DNA of 64,000 bases from Erigeron canadensis (Eukaryota; Streptophyta; Magnoliopsida; Asterales; Asteraceae). Where the stretch lies: positions 57,038,587 through 57,102,586 of the forward strand of contig NC_057761.1 of NCBI RefSeq assembly GCF_010389155.1, in the 5' to 3' direction. The position numbers and the translations under genes are program-made. The notes under the pieces were generated by a model, which worked only from the letters and a program-made list of their open reading frames with translations, was not told the DNA's origin and did not search any database. Position 1 is the first letter of the stretch. The number at the start of each line of letters is the position of its first letter. Of this stretch, positions 33,999 through 45,100 are shown piece after piece.

Positions 33999-34610
33999 TC
34001 AAATATCAACATCACACTTGGTCGATTGAAAGCCTTTTGAGGAAGTCGAGAAATGAACCAAAACAGGTTCACATGTTACTTTCAAGCGGTAATGTCTTGA
34101 TTTCCACACTCCCACCTTGAACCTTATTCTAGCTCTCAGCTTCACAATCATCTCAATTCGACCCGACGACCTCTCCGCCTTGATGTCTCGTGCAGTTTGT
34201 TCAGGCAATGCCACATCACATGATGCAAGATTATTCAACTTAAAAATGGTTGTGTTTCTTTTGGGCTGGTAAAATGGATCAATAGTCCCTCTGCTAACCG
34301 CCTCATCGTCATATAAAACTGATAAATCAACTTTATCGTAGTAAACGGATACTTTTTTGTTAGGATTGTGTGCACGAAGGATAAAGCTGTAGGTCGCATT
34401 TAGGTGGTTGTGATGGGTTAAATTGTAGTTGTTGATAGAGGCATCATCAATGTAGTAGACTAGCTTTTTCGGTTTGATGGTTAACCAAATAATGAGAACT
34501 GTTAGACCAACTAGGACTATTAGTGCAAGCAAGACTATTGCTATGAGTCTTACTAACCTGGAATGTCCTGGCACTATCGGATTTTGGTTTTCGGTTTTAG
34601 TGATGGCCAT
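33999..34610 (-). CDS. NDR1/HIN1-like (NHL) LEA-2 domain membrane protein
   Basis: 203 residues, intronless. A short cytosolic start (MAITKTENQNPIVPGHSRLV) leads into one membrane helix near 19-43 (LIAIVLLALIVLVGLTVLII), then an outside LEA-2 beta domain with the family strings FILRAHNPNKKVSVYYDKVD (77-96) and LKVTCEPV (176-183). The NPNxxxxxYYD pattern is the NHL hallmark. NHL proteins sit at the plasma membrane or plasmodesmata and take part in defence and stress signalling; the particular role here is unknown. The open frame begins at 34709, but Met 34610 is the better start because it lies just after a TATA box at the right distance and yields the usual short N terminus. Confidence 0.9.
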   Translation of the reverse strand: MAITKTENQNPIVPGHSRLVRLIAIVLLALIVLVGLTVLIIWLTIKPKKLVYYIDDASINNYNLTHHNHLNATYSFILRAHNPNKKVSVYYDKVDLSVLYDDEAVSRGTIDPFYQPKRNTTIFKLNNLASCDVALPEQTARDIKAERSSGRIEMIVKLRARIRFKVGVWKSRHYRLKVTCEPVLVHFSTSSKGFQSTKCDVDI

Positions 34611-34656
34611 AATTTTGGGTGAATTTGACAACTTAATTGTTGAAGTTAGTCTTGGC

Positions 34657-34664
34657 TTTATATA
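34657..34664 (-). promoter_or_regulatory. TATA box of the NHL gene
   Basis: tatataaa on the minus strand, about 47 bp upstream of the chosen ATG. It supports the Met at 34610 over the upstream one at 34709. Confidence 0.55.
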
Positions 34665-37600
34665 GAATGCTAAAAGGTGGGAATTGTGTGTCAAGAGAAT
34701 GTCTTGCAACCAAGTCTTTCTTTCTTTTTCTTTCCATCAATAGATCCCCTTCCCTTTGCTTTTATCATGTTATGAATAACTATAATATATATTCACATGA
34801 TACATGTATATCTATACAAACTTAATCCAGTGTTACTAATGTTCTTTGGTAATTAAGTTAAGTATATATATGTTCCAAAACACCTTAAATTGGACATATG
34901 TGTGTGATTATCTCAATTTTCAGTTGCCCTAAAGCAAGTCATACATACACTGATGTTACAAAAAAAATATATTTAAGCTACACTGAATTTCAATTGACAT
35001 TCTAATATGTTTCCTGGTTTTCTAAAGAATGTAATATCATAAGCAAGTAACTTATCTTGATAGTTAATACCATAACTCATTTAATTTTATACAATCACAT
35101 ATTTAAATATGCATTTCTTTTATATTATCATTGTTTGTGGCTTATTGCTTGTGTTAAAAAAGGGCTAGCTGTGAATGATGCTTAACTTGAAGATGGAGAA
35201 AGAAGGAATAGTTAGATCTTTCAAGTGATCCTTTTATTCATTCATGTTTGGAATCGGCAACTTTTATAGATCCTCTCTTGATCTTGAAGATTTGCAAGAA
35301 AACCCCTTTTCTTAATTTGAATTTGTCTACAAGAAGCAACATAAATCTTATTTCAACATTTCTTTTCGATTCTCAATTTGATTACAGCTTAGATTTCATC
35401 GTGTTATGTGGTAGACTTGTGGTTAGTTAGTGATTACATGTTCCTTTTGTCTTAAGTTCTATATGATTACGATACTATTCTACGACTATATTTATTTTTT
35501 TTAAAAGGTGAGTCTAGTTAGAAATTTCGTGTCGTGATATCGATCATTTGTTGTCTATTGTATTTTCTATGGTTGCGAGGTGTAACAAAAAATAAACCGT
35601 CCATTATGTGCTGTCATATATAAGTTGGATAGATAGCTTTGGATGACTATGTTAATAAAACTGATAAGTATGTTATAAGTACTTGTTAATTATACATGTT
35701 ATAATTATGAGTTACCAAAAGTTATAGTATAGTAGTTTGTTTTAACAATGGGATCCTCATTTAGTCATACACTTAGCCCAATTGCCCAAAATATAGAAAA
35801 CTTGGCTTCGGGCATATCTTTGGTGGCCAACTGGCCATGGTTGACGTTGCCTCATTAGAGGAATTTGCTAGCTTTTTCAACCAAGCCCAAAATTTATTTT
35901 ATCGTATTTCAAGTTTAGCATATCATATGACATACACCTAAAGATGCACACAAGAACTGGTTTTTTAAAAAATGATTCAGAAAAACCGAAATTGAACCCG
36001 ATCAAATCAGGATTTGACCAAAACTGGCTTTAATTTTTGGAAAACCCGACAGTTTGAAAAAAGTTTTGGTTTCCGGTTTCAAGCTCCATTGACCAAACCC
36101 GGATCGGCCCGGGTGGGGGCAAAACCCGACTTTTGTGCATGGCTACATAAACCATTTATCCCTTTTATGTTCAAGTTAGCCTTTGAGAGTCTCAAGCACT
36201 CAAGCATTCTTAGACATAAATTCATTTTTTTCTTTTCAGATAGTACGTCATACTTCTTAGTCCAAATAGCCGATTTCTTTATCGTAAAATAAATAAAACA
36301 TTTATATTATTAATATTCAAATTTATTTATACTTCTTAGTCACATTATAAAGCATTTTCACCTTCCAAATTTTTTCAAAAAATAACTTGATATATTCAAA
36401 CTATTGCTCGCTTTTATTCATTAATTTAACAACATACATTCCACAACCTTTAAAATAGTTACACTACTTTCCTTTTACATTAATAATCACACCGTCATTG
36501 CCACCACCGTTGTTATTGCCGCCACCACCACCCCTCGCCGGCACCACCGCCACCCAGGGCCATCCCATGGATTTTAGAGGCTCTGCACTACATTAAATAT
36601 ATGGATTTTTAGTTTAAAAAAATTATACTAAGTGAAAGGTATTGGAGAAGATTTTTTGTTTCATTTATTTGTTAAGCTCGTCATAGTAATAGCATATGCA
36701 GATAAAATAACCGGATTTTATATGAAGAAGTTCTTCTAAAGCATTACCAAAGCAAATTCAAAAGGTTATTGATATCATTTACGTATTTCCTCTTTTTATA
36801 GAATAACAACTTCTAACAGAAACACAATATCACATTGTAATCGTTGGTATTATAAATATGAATATTTAATATTAACAAACAAATAATTGAACTTTTGGAC
36901 CCCTAAACACAACTAGCCTTGTTCGTTTGCGCATGTTGAACACTATCAAATCTGGCCCTGCCGCCACCGTCGTCGACGCCACACCACCACTCGTGCGGGC
37001 ATGTGTTTATACCTCTTTATAAAGCAGCTACTCCTCCCCCTTTTCTCAAAAAGTCACCCGATGTATCTATTTTACCCTTATTTTTATTATTCATTAAATT
37101 AAACATTTTCACTTAATATACGAATAATACCCTTAATGAAATCATTTAAAACACAGATTTCCAAACCCCTAAAATAACTGCACTCCCTCATTTTACATTA
37201 ATTACTTTTACATTAATAACCACACCATCACCCATTGTTGTCACCACCCGCTGTCGCCGCCACCACCAAACTGTTGCCACTATTAACATTGTCACCTTAT
37301 CACACAGAAAATATGAGAATTAAACTAATTATAGAAGCTATAAACATATAGTTATGTTTTTGTGCTTATAATACTAGGGGATGCTAATAAGCTGACGTAC
37401 AGTTCAAGTATGGCTTCAATAGCGAAAAAAGTTCTATCTGATTTGAATCAATAAAGCATTCTTAGTTCAGTTCGGTAGAACGTGGGTCTCCAAAACCTAA
37501 TGTCAACAATTGCATTTTGTATACCCAGTAATTAAGAATCAAACTTATCAGGTGTAATTTTGTACTAGATATAATCAAGTTTCATCAAAAATCGACTTAT

Positions 37601-38090
37601 CGAGTTTCAGTTGGGTTTCATTCTTTAAGTTATATACCTAAAACTACTCCAACACCGAATAATTTTATTTGGTTATGATCAAAATAAAGAACAGATCCAA
37701 ATAAAACAAACTCAAATATTTCAAATCTAATTGGATTGGACAATTTTTCCAGTGAAACCAAATAATGAAAACTTTAATAAAAAAAGATTAATAAAAAGAA
37801 AACTAAATTTATCCTAACATAAAACTCACATGATACAAATGATTTAGTGATTTTTTATTTTGTTTTTCATCATCTTTATGAGTCTCAATATTGTTTTTAA
37901 TAAGGTTGAACTCTGATACATATAAGTTAAGTAATTTTTGATTTTGTTTTTCATATTATGAGTCTCAATATCATTTTTGATAAGGTTAAGACATAGAAAA
38001 ACTTAAGTCAACTAAGATATTATATAATAAAAAATACCAAATTTCAGAGGGAATTTGTCAGACCTGAAAAACTGAGCATTTTGTTGTGGA
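34665..38090. other. Repeat-bearing intergenic DNA, no gene seen
   Basis: Contains an AACCGG/CCCGG-rich patch at 35955-36130, with possible inverted termini gatgcacacaag and cttttgtgcat, like a degraded hAT MITE. It also has two related segments at about 36465-36550 and 37190-37275, both with cttttacattaataa(t/c)cacacc followed by a gccaccacc-rich run. Between them are further ccgccacc runs (36960-36990). No coding frame has family resemblance. Confidence 0.5.
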
Positions 38091-38138
38091 TAGGGATGAC
38101 AACGTGTCGGGTATGGGTCGGGTTTAGCTAATCCCGGA

Positions 38139-39110
38139 TAGAGGTGCAAAAAATAACTGGTTAACCTAACCGATTCGAAAGTTAACCAATAACCAAAACC
38201 AGTTAGGAACCGGTAAGGTACAAACCGATTATAGGTTATCAATAACCGACAGTTATTAATCGATTCCCACTTTCCAAACCAAAAACCGATTTATAACCGG
38301 TTATTTTTTATAATTATAACCGATTAACCGGTTATTTAATATACATATAGATTTCAAAAATACTTTATGAATGTATCTGAGAAATCATATTCTAGTATCT
38401 TTGGAACCTCTAATAAAGCAAGAAAGAAGTGACTCATCAAACCAAAAACTAAGTTGTTGTTTTTCCATTTCTTAACGATAAACACCAATAAATAACAACT
38501 TTATCACATATCTTATTTTTATTGAAATTGAGGATTTAGGGTCTTCAAGTTTCACACTAGCCACCATCCATCGGCTATACCCAAATCGAAAACATCAAAG
38601 CCACAACATCCCAAATCATTCAATCATGAATTCTTTATAAAAATCCTTAAAAAAAAAAAAAACTCAAAAAAAACTTTATGGTGAATCGAATATAGCAAAG
38701 CCACAACATCCCAAATCGATCCTTTTCTACTAGACTACTACTCTATTTCTGTTTCTTTTATGTTTCTGTACTGCTGCTATGTTTCTGTATAATGCAATAA
38801 CCGAACTTTATGGAGAATCTGTAAGTTTATGTGTATGTTTAATGTGTTTCTGTTGGTCTTTAGTCTTTATTTCTAGTTTTCAACTTCTCTAATCTTTTTC
38901 GGTTAATAAAAACCGAAATAGGTTAACCACTATCGGTTAACCGGTTTTTATTAACCGAGATCGGTTTGATAGGTTATGGTTTTTACATGTACAAACCGGT
39001 TATTAACCGGTACCGGTTAACCGTAACCGGTTATTTTATATTTTAAAAAAAACCGGTTTCGGTTATTGTAAATAAAAATCCGAACCGATTAACTGATTGT
39101 TGTACCTTTA
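38139..39110. mobile_element. Second hAT-type element nested in the first, 972 bp
   Basis: Perfect 8-bp duplication atcccgga (38131-38138 and 39111-39118). Termini tagaggtgcaaa and, in reverse complement, taaaggtacaac. Both ends are packed with aaccggttaacc-type strings; the middle (38340-38890) is ordinary AT-rich DNA without a credible gene. Confidence 0.85.
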
Positions 39111-39669
39111 ATCCCGGACTCGAACCCGATTAAAAAACCCCATCTTAAACCCAGACACGGACCTGACGGGTCCTTGTTTGCTCACTAACCGCCGGATAAC
39201 GGGTTTCCCTATGATTTTTTGAAGTTAGGATTATTCATTACATTATACACTTTATATGTCACCTATTCTGCTCGAGAATATATATTATACATCACCTTCA
39301 AATTGAGTCCACTACCATATACTTATATTTAAAGAGCCTTCATTTTTAATATTCACATGTATTTATTTTAGAAAAAATGACGGAAATACTAAAATTCTTA
39401 AAATTGGATAAATCATGGTTGAATGTTTGATTCAAGAACAGAAATAATATGATTTATATGTAAACATTCCATTACTATGTAATATAAAATATACAACTTG
39501 GGTATATGGGTGCGGGGCGGGTCCCGAATATACGGGGCTGGTCCCGAATATACGGGTCGGGTATGCGGGGCTTTTTTGAATGTCGGATCTGGACCTGTTA
39601 AAAATAAATAAATCAAAACCACTGAAAGAACCAGACTCGATAAACCTAAAACATAAGAATGAGGACTCC

Positions 39670-39807
39670 CCACTGCGTTGCAGTGGAAATCCTCGGCCAG
39701 AATTTGAACATGCCCCACTGCGCCGCAGTGGGTTCGACACATCTCCCACTGCGCCAGAGTGAGAATAACCAAAGTTGTTTCCGTGGAAATCCACTGCGCC
39801 GCAGTGG
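39670..39807. repeat. Four near-identical 17-bp palindromes
   Basis: ccactgcgttgcagtgg (39670-39686), ccactgcgccgcagtgg (39715-39731), a decayed copy ccactgcgccagagtga (39746-39762) and ccactgcgccgcagtgg (39791-39807); spacing 45, 31 and 45 bp. Arms ccactgcg/cgcagtgg flank a single central base. Confidence 0.85.
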
Positions 39808-40434
39808 ACCACCTGACAGCAACCCTAAAACTCATTTCGACCATGAACAACTTGTAACCTTCAAATTTCAAACCAACAGCTGAAAGACACATTCTAGAGG
39901 TTTATAACAACTTCATAGACACATTTTAAACACAATTACAACATAGTTTGTTTCATAAATCCAAGATCAACCCTAACGGGTCATTTACCCGTTTTGGCAA
40001 CAATATCGCCCAATGCGACAATACCAACTTCCAAAAACTTTACAACTTGAGCATTTACAGAAATGTTACCGAAACATGACTCCAAAACAAAATGTACCAT
40101 GAGCCAAAGGAGAGGGACAACTAGGTATCCATCCAAGGATGACCTAAATACCTTCAACAACTTCCAAAGGTTACTTCAAGCTCTAATTCAACTTTCTTCA
40201 AATCAACAACACTAGTTCCTTCTTCCGGAACTTCCTATAAGAGTGTAAACAACTAAAATATAAGCAAAGGCTTAGTGAATATACTTGCATACATTTACGA
40301 ATACGAAGGAGGGCATAGTACAAGGACTTTCACATGTAATCTATGGCATCGTCATGTCACATTTACATATTCACCTTGCACACAAACAATACATATATGG
40401 ATCCATATAAGCTAAACAATCATAATAATCATAT

Positions 40435-40534
40435 CTATCGGGATTCTTAGGCCCCGAAGGTTCTTAGGCCTCATATCACATCAACTATCGGGATTCTTAG
40501 GCCCCGGAGGTTCTTAGGCCTCATAAACAATGCC
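40435..40534. repeat. 50-bp tandem repeat (two copies)
   Basis: ctatcgggattcttaggccc begins at 40435 and again at 40485. Each copy contains an internal repeat of gttcttaggcctcat against gattcttaggcccc. Part of the solo-LTR-like insertion. Confidence 0.8.
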
Positions 40535-42142
40535 CCACATGGGCTTCATGCGAAATCAATTACCATGCTTGGAACATTCACATCTCATGGTAATTGACCC
40601 AACGTAAACATAAGGGTATGCAAATATACTCACCTCCTCCGCAACAAAGAGAATAACGCTAAACAACAAGCACAAGCAAGCTTCAACCTAAAAATCATAT
40701 CGTAAATTGCATAAGCTTACATTCACAACTTGACTAGTTCAACCTAGCCTTTCTCAATCACTAGCCTTTTCTAAACCCAAGACCCAACCCATTTGTCATT
40801 AAGTTACTTCCAACCTTAAGATTAGCATTAGGTAGTTCAACCTACCATTTTCATCCATATTTCATTAACTAGCAAAACTCATATTTTCTCAAACTCAAAT
40901 TATCACATAACCTTATAAATTTCATAATCAAATGCATCATATAACTCAATGACAACTAGGTTAACTAAGGAATTAGGGAAAACTAACCATAATCCAATTT
41001 CTAGCAAAAACCCCCAAAAATTGATTCATTCATGAACCCTAATTTCAAGAGAATTGATATAGCTAACTTGGGGAAATTCATTACCTCAACAATAGAAGAC
41101 AATTACCTAGGGTTTTAAATTTACAAATCCTTCCCCTTTTCTTCTCCAATTTTCGGCCACCACCCTTCACCACTCAAAATTCTAGCTTTTAAAATTTCTT
41201 GATTGAAGGTTAAAGATGATGATTGCTATTGTTCTTGATAATTTCTAGATGATGAGAAATGCATGAATGAATTTTCTTGATTAAGTTGGTGGTGATGAGT
41301 AAGAGGTTTGAGAAGAGAAGAGAAATGTGAGTGGAGAATGACTCAAAAGAAAAGAGGGAGGGCTGGCACTCCCTGGAGCTGCCACGACCACATCAGGTTT
41401 TGTGGGTATTTTACCCGCTATCCGTTAAAGTTCCAACTAAATTAACCCCATATCCAAAAGTAAAATATTAGGAAATTAATTTAATGTCAAAACTATGAAA
41501 AGAAGTTAATTTCTTTTACCTTAAAATATTTAAGGTGTTACAACCACTCCATGCCCGGCCCTAGAATCGCCTACCCAAATCCGAACCCAAAAATATCAGG
41601 TTTCAGTTTTTCCATCGGGAGTTTATTTGTCATCCATAGCTGTGGAACCTAAGTTTTGCTTGTCCACTTCTTATAATCTTGTATAATTCCCTTTGTAATT
41701 GTGTTTATTATGAATGAAATTTGTTTGTTTTTCTTTTTGTTTTTAAAAAGAAGCTTTGCTTGTCTGAATAGGGAGAAAAAAGAACAACGGGGATTAGAAA
41801 AAGAAGCTTCGGATGGTGGGGGTTTATTTTGGGCAAATGAAAAAGCATGCATCCTTCTGAATATCTCCCCAGTCACCTCAATATCCCACTTTCCATCTAT
41901 ACACACCTATACATACAAAACCCCTTTCACTAAATTAAAATCCACCAATCAAAACCCAAAATAAAATTAAAAATAAAATTCACAATTCTAAAAATGAACA
42001 TTTACTTGTTCATTGATTCTTCCTATTAAATCGCTCATTATTATTTCATCAAAACTTAGGGTTCGAATTTCCAGCTGTTATTTTTTAAAAAAAAATTCCG
42101 AAAAAATCTCTAATTAATTTATAGTTTTATTTACATATAGAA

Positions 42143-45100
42143 ATGGAAAACAATACAGAAGGTGGTGGTGGTGATAATGAATCAGAATACTTATTATTGT
42201 CATCAATCCGTCCAGGATTAAAACGAGAATTCGCATTCGCAATGAAATCTCATTCAGAAAACTACACATGTGGCCGGACACGTGGCCGGAGCGCTCAGAT
42301 GTCGCCGGAGCGATTTCCGATCATTAAAAAGTCGAAAACCGCCGATCTAGGGTTTGAAAAAACAGTTTTCAATAATACAGATGAAGAAGAATCTAAAAGT
42401 GATGTGGTTAATGATGATCTTAATCTGAAAACGGCTGAAGTTAAATCAGAGCCAAAACCAGAGCCAGAATCAGAGGCTGTAATTTATGAGAATGATGATA
42501 ATAAAAATAAATTGGAAATGAAAATGTCTAAAAAAGTTGTGGTGAAGAAGTTTCCAAGTAAATTGAAGGAGCTTCTAGAAACTGGTTTGCTTGAAGGATT
42601 AAATGTAACATACATTCGAGGCCTCAAGGTAATATACATACATACACTCTTTTGATATACGTTGACATATTCTGTTATATTTTTTTAGCTATTTTGTATA
42701 CACTATATGTGTATGTATATATACACACATCTATATCATTCATATTTTGTGGTAAACTTGTTAGTTATCTTGTTTCACATACTCTGACTCTCTGAGGTGG
42801 CTTAGTAGCCAGGCCTTATGAATGTCTCAGAAGAGACTTGGTTAGAGCCTTGTAGGTATTTTTTTCGGGATGTGCCAGTGAAAACGTCTAGGAAACGGTC
42901 ATGGGAATACCAGTTAGGCCCTGTATCTGTCCTTGGTAGCTTGAATAGGGATTCTTTTGGTTTACTTGTATATTTTCGTATTTGGTTATTAACCTTGACG
43001 CTATCCTAATACGGGGGTTATGCGGGTGCCAAAAGGCATATGAGATCAGACGGTTCCTATCAATCTACCTTTTTTTTTATTTTGAGGTTGTCTTGTTTAC
43101 ATTACATATACACATGTATATACAGTTATACATTCATATTTTTTGTTATAAGATTGCGATATTTTGTGTATACACCTTGTATGGATTAATATATTCTGTT
43201 CTTGAACAGGGGAAAGGAAAGGTAGAAAAAGGTTTGCCAGGTGTGATTAAAGGAGTTGGAATTTTGTGTTATTGTGAAAAATGCAGTGGAAATGAAGTGA
43301 GTTTTGTTTAATTTGGAATTTTATGTGTGTTTGTGTGATTTTCTGTGTGTTGATTATTGATATTGGTGAATGAAGGTTGTGACAGCTAATCAGTTTGAGT
43401 TGCATGCTGGAAGTTCGAATAAGCGGCCACCAGAGTATATATACATGGATAATGGCAAGACTTTAAGGGAGGTGCTTAACAGCTGTAAAACGGCGCCAGT
43501 GGAGGGATTGGAAGCAACTATTTTAAAAGCAATAGGTTGTTCGTCCAATGAGAGACCTACGTTTTGTTTAAATTGTAAAGGTGGATTTTAATATGCTCTT
43601 ATGATATAGCGTATTGCCTTGCATGTTAGTATATTGGACTAGATCGTAACTGGTTGTTTATGTTTTGATGATTGGTAGGGTCTATACCTGAAGATGGCAA
43701 TGGAAAGTCAATGCTGTTGTGTGATTCATGCGTGGAATTGAAAGACTCTCAGCCTCAACCTCAGCCGTGTCCCCAGCTCCAGTCCCAGCCGAGTGTTATG
43801 TTATTTAATGATAAAAGGGAAAGGTATCTGTTTCCGTAAATTCTATTGTTGATGTTTAGTAGCTAGAGAATAGAGATATATTACTATATTAGAGAACATT
43901 TTTTCCTGAATAATCGATACTTTTGCTAAGCTTAGTGTTTCCTGGGGCTGTATATTCTCCTATAGTGGATGCTTATAAGATTTAAGTATTTGCAGAATAA
44001 CAACTTTTGTGGCCAACTATAATGGCCTATGGTATGCACTCAAAAAGCCAGAATTTTAGCAATATGCCATATATGAACTACATGTGTTATACACATAGGG
44101 ACATAGGGTATATATCTATAGGCCATTAGAAGTGGACAATTTTTCCGTTGTCAACTTTATTTGAATGATGGCTTGTCTAGTTTTTACAACTTATGATCTC
44201 TGATTACTCACTACTTTGAAACATTTAGGAAAACAACGGTATAACCAAAAGTGTATTTTTAAGCCACTCACAAGCATTGATTTGGTGGTTTAGCATCGGA
44301 TCGTTTTACTGTGTTTTATTTGATTTCTGAACCTAGTTTGAACTTCGGGAATTGAGGATAAACTCACAACTTCTGAAATGATTCTTTGAATGTTTTTTGT
44401 TCTTTAATTAAATTTTTTCGTAGCAAACAATGGAGTACTCTGCTTCTTGATTGTAGTTCATTTCTATATTATGATATTCTTGCTATATTCAGGTCTGCAT
44501 CTCCAGTGTCTGCTCCAAATTCTAGCACCCGACTAGTCACCAGTAGTTCTAGCCGAAGCAAGGGCCAAGGAAGGATAACAAGAAAGTAGGTACTCTTTTT
44601 CTGTCACTTACAAAGTACTATCTATTTTGGTTCTCTTTTGGAGGTTGAGATGGGTAATCAAATTCTTGTTACTTGCTATCTGTAGAGATCTGCGGTTGCA
44701 CAAGCTGGTGTTTGAGGAAGATGTGCTAGCTGACGGAACTGCACTAGCTTATTTTGCCCGTGGGGAGGTAATAACTTATATTGATAAATGGGATATAACC
44801 TTGGTTTCCGTCTTAGTGTTTTGCAAGTTCATATTAACTGCATATGCTAGACACCACCTCATTATATATTATAACTTGCTTGTAATCCAATTGTTTGGTG
44901 GTTGACAGAAAATGTTGGAGGGTTATAAAAAGGGTGCTGGAATATTTTGTTTTTGCTGCAAAAATGAGGTACTTGGTGCGCAAATTTAAATTAAACATCT
45001 TATGGTTGGGATTTGGGAATCAGTGTATTAAGTATATCGTTTTCATGATCAGGTCAGCCCCTCAACATTTGAGGCACATGCTGGTTGGGCTACACGTCGC

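Larger units (their letters stand above)
39623..41542 (-). mobile_element. Solo-LTR-like insertion, 1.92 kb
   Basis: Bounded by TG...CA and a perfect 5-bp duplication accac (39618-39622 and 41543-41547). On the minus strand it starts tgtaacaccttaaatatttt and ends ggttctttca. TG..CA ends, a tgtaacacc start and a 5-bp duplication are the marks of a plant LTR retrotransposon. No gag or pol is seen, so a solo LTR left by recombination is the likeliest reading. It contains the four palindromes at 39670-39807 and a 50-bp tandem repeat at 40435-40534. Confidence 0.75.
38091..41638. mobile_element. Composite hAT-type element holding two nested insertions
   Basis: Outer termini tagggatgacaa (38091) and ttgtcatccata (ending 41638) form an inverted repeat. 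Flanks gttgtgga (38083-38090) and gctgtgga (41639-41646) are an 8-bp duplication with one mismatch. Removing the two nested insertions leaves about 650 bp, rich in cgggtatgggtcgggt-type strings, close to the 610-bp sister element at 62876-63485. Confidence 0.75.

Noticed and set aside
39413..39892. Minus-strand frames of 159 and 126 aa
   Set aside because: They translate the palindromes and gggtc strings of the LTR and hAT DNA; no domain, and frames overlap each other.
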